DNA of 7,062 bases from an uncultured Bacteroidia bacterium (lineage in GTDB: Bacteria > Bacteroidota > Bacteroidia > Bacteroidales > UBA932). The position numbers were made by a program, and so were the translations under genes. This document shows positions 5,402 to 7,062 of the stretch, piece after piece (position 1 is the stretch's first letter; every line of letters starts with the position of its first letter). The notes beneath the pieces are model-generated. The model saw only the letters and a list, made by a program, of their open reading frames with translations, did not search any database and was not told where the DNA came from. The stretch is taken from positions 1-7,062 of the forward strand of contig CACXHM010000197.1 of assembly GCA_902767465.1 (NCBI GenBank). The letters are read 5' to 3'.

Positions 5402-6723
5402 ACTTGTCTAAAACCGGGATCGTCATCTCCCGCGAATACCTCAACAAGGTTAAGAAAAAAAGTTTTCTGATCACCACCTTCGTGGTGCCCGTCCTGTTTG
5501 CCGCCATCTGCATCCTGCCCTCCATCCTCATGATGAACGTGAAGGAAAAGAGCCAGAAGGTTGCGGTCGTCGATTATTCAGGTATAGTTGTGCCATTCTT
5601 TGAGGACAGCGAAGCCGCCCAGTTCACCGACTGCAGCGGAGAAAATCCGGAAGAACTTAAAAACGAGCTGAAAGAACGCGGTTTTGATGTGCTTGTCGTA
5701 GTTTCCGCATTGGATTCATCCAAAAATGTCAGTCTGCAGACCTTCAGCAAGAAACCGGCAGGGGTCGATTTCAGCGAGAGCATTCGCAGCAAAGCCTCCA
5801 AGGCAGTGGAACAATACCGCATAAGTTCCTATGACATAAGCGGTCTCGATAAGATCCTCAAAGACGTCAAGGCAGATGTAAAGGTGAATGAATTCACCCT
5901 CGATGAAAGCGGAAACGCCACGGTCTCAGAATCCGGCATCTACATGATCATCTCCATGCTTCTCGGGATGCTGATCTACATGTTTATCGCCATGTTCGGA
6001 GGGTCCGTAATGTCCTCTGTAATAGAAGAAAAGAGTTCAAGGGTAGTGGAAGTGCTGGTTTCCAGCGTCAAGGCCACCGAACTCATGTTCGGAAAGATAA
6101 TCGGCATCGCACTTGTGGCCCTCACTCAGTTCGTGCTTTGGATAGTGCTCACCCTTGTTCTGGTTACGGCAGCAGGTGCCATATTCGGTTTCCAGGACCT
6201 TGCCGCATCGGCAGAAATGACCCAGGGAATGGCCGGCGTCGACATGGCCGCAATGGCACAGAACAGTGAGGCATCCGTCATCTTCACAACCCTTTCCCAC
6301 ATACCATGGGGCACGCTCATAGTGAGCTTCCTGGTATTCTTCGTGCTTGGTTACCTGCTTTACGCCTCCATGTATGCTGCCATAGGATCGGCCGTTGAGA
6401 ACGAAGCTGACTCACAGCAACTCCAGCTCCCCGTCACCATCCCCCTGATGTTGGCTTTCTTCATTGTTTTCTTTGCTTTCAAGAATCCGGACAGCGCTGT
6501 GGTGTTCTGGGGCTCCATGATCCCTTTCACTTCACCGATAGTCATGCTCGCCCGCATCCCTTATGGAGTACCATTCTGGGAACTCGCTCTGTCGATAGTG
6601 CTTCTCCTCGGCACATTCATAGTCATGGCTTGGGCATCCGCAAAGATATACAAGGCCGGCATTCTTATGTTCGGAAAGAAATCCAACTGGAACGACTTAT
6701 TCAAATGGTTAAAGCAAAAATAA
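5398..6723 (+). CDS. ABC-2 type permease, NatB/YhaP-like
   Basis: The 441-residue inner-membrane protein is the partner of the preceding ATPase. A cytoplasmic basic start (REYLNKVKKKSF) leads into a first membrane segment at about 22-46. A large extracytoplasmic domain follows (about 50-178), then a group of further segments near 181-205, 229-262, 305-330, 345-361, 366-386 and 394-415. The loop EEKSSRVVEVLVSSVKATELMFGKIIG (210-236) is the conserved coupling stretch of NatB-like permeases that touches the ATPase. A methionine-rich loop lies at about 273-286 (EMTQGMAGVDMAAMAQ). The start overlaps the ATPase stop by four bases. Family precedents include Na+ efflux and drug or peptide export, but the substrate is unknown here. 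The final 19 bases overlap the next gene. Confidence 0.9.
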   Translation: MNLSKTGIVISREYLNKVKKKSFLITTFVVPVLFAAICILPSILMMNVKEKSQKVAVVDYSGIVVPFFEDSEAAQFTDCSGENPEELKNELKERGFDVLVVVSALDSSKNVSLQTFSKKPAGVDFSESIRSKASKAVEQYRISSYDISGLDKILKDVKADVKVNEFTLDESGNATVSESGIYMIISMLLGMLIYMFIAMFGGSVMSSVIEEKSSRVVEVLVSSVKATELMFGKIIGIALVALTQFVLWIVLTLVLVTAAGAIFGFQDLAASAEMTQGMAGVDMAAMAQNSEASVIFTTLSHIPWGTLIVSFLVFFVLGYLLYASMYAAIGSAVENEADSQQLQLPVTIPLMLAFFIVFFAFKNPDSAVVFWGSMIPFTSPIVMLARIPYGVPFWELALSIVLLLGTFIVMAWASAKIYKAGILMFGKKSNWNDLFKWLKQK

Positions 6724-7062
6724 TTCTTTTGGCTGCGGGAGCCTTTCTTGCCTGCTCCTGTTGCCACTCTTTCAAGTGGGAGCATTTTATCATTGACGGC
6801 CACCGCACAGGGGTTGGAGTTCCCACCGCGAACAACGTAAGCGAAGCGCTTGGAAGCGTCACCGACGGGGTATACACTGCACCGAACGGTAAAATATTCG
6901 AAGGCGGATCCACACCCGAAGTTGCATCCCTCCTTATTGAAGTGCAACCCAAAATGGCGCATTTGAAAGAAGTGATTGCCTATGCACCTGTGGCGATGGA
7001 GAGACACCACCCGGAAAGCAATCTCACAAATTTTATAGCCGACAGGCTTTTCGCTGATGTGC
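6705..7062 (+). CDS. 5'-nucleotidase C-terminal-domain lipoprotein, 3' end cut off by the window
   Basis: This open frame has no stop before the window end, so 119 residues are visible. It begins with a lipoprotein-type signal: basic start MVKAK, hydrophobic IILLAAGAFLA, then cysteines at 17, 19 and 20. FLAC makes Cys17 the likeliest lipidated residue; Cys19 is an alternative. The mature part contains HHPESNLTNFIADRLFADV (101-119), which resembles the PES-NL-N-IAD signature of the C-terminal (substrate-binding) domain of UshA-type 5'-nucleotidases. In Bacteroides, as I recall, this domain is a separate short protein followed by a metallophosphatase gene, so the catalytic half may lie just beyond 7062. 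It would act at the cell envelope in nucleotide salvage. The ATG overlaps the permease end by 19 bases, with no Shine-Dalgarno; no other in-frame ATG lies nearby upstream. Confidence 0.75.
   Translation, partial: MVKAKIILLAAGAFLACSCCHSFKWEHFIIDGHRTGVGVPTANNVSEALGSVTDGVYTAPNGKIFEGGSTPEVASLLIEVQPKMAHLKEVIAYAPVAMERHHPESNLTNFIADRLFADV

Noticed and set aside
6561..7010. 149-residue open frame on the minus strand over the permease and lipoprotein junction
   Set aside because: It overlaps two genes supported by protein features, and shows no domain or start signal of its own.

Overview
The window looks like chromosomal, housekeeping DNA from a member of the Bacteroidales (Bacteroidota). This is inferred from protein recall, not from a search. 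The CCA-adding enzyme, delta subunit, short HsdR-N-like protein, NatA/NatB-type ABC pair and 5'-nucleotidase C-terminal-domain lipoprotein all resemble Bacteroides-type homologues. The gene starts mostly lack Shine-Dalgarno sequences, and Bacteroides-style promoter elements can be seen in the one divergent gap.

Layout. At 1-75 lies the 3' part of a tRNA-Ser(GGA) gene on the + strand. Bases 76-374 hold no gene but are rich in structure. There is a 127-base composite palindrome (82-208) with two internal hairpins. Next comes a GC-rich spacer, then an inverted, slightly degenerate copy of the tRNA-Ser 3' end (277-296). Last is a rho-independent terminator facing leftward (309-349).

From 4475 down to 375 runs a leftward cluster of five overlapping genes: holA (DNA polymerase III delta), a small PD-(D/E)XK HsdR-N-like protein, cca/HD tRNA nucleotidyltransferase, a XerC-like tyrosine recombinase, and short hpf (ribosome hibernation). 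The overlaps are 8, 1, 10 and 26 bases, so the set is very probably one transcript with translational coupling, ending at 309-349. The genes join DNA replication, chromosome resolution, tRNA end maturation and ribosome hibernation.

A 59-base divergent gap (4476-4534) with overlapping candidate promoters separates this operon from a rightward one. The rightward operon encodes an ABC ATPase (4535-5401), its ABC-2 membrane partner (5398-6723), and a lipoprotein with a 5'-nucleotidase C-terminal domain that is cut by the window end (6705-7062). Their overlaps are 4 and 19 bases.

No CRISPR array, insertion sequence, toxin-antitoxin pair or phage gene was found. The least explained sequence is the palindrome with the inverted tRNA-end copy at 82-296. 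The small nuclease-fold protein between holA and cca is the protein with the least certain role.
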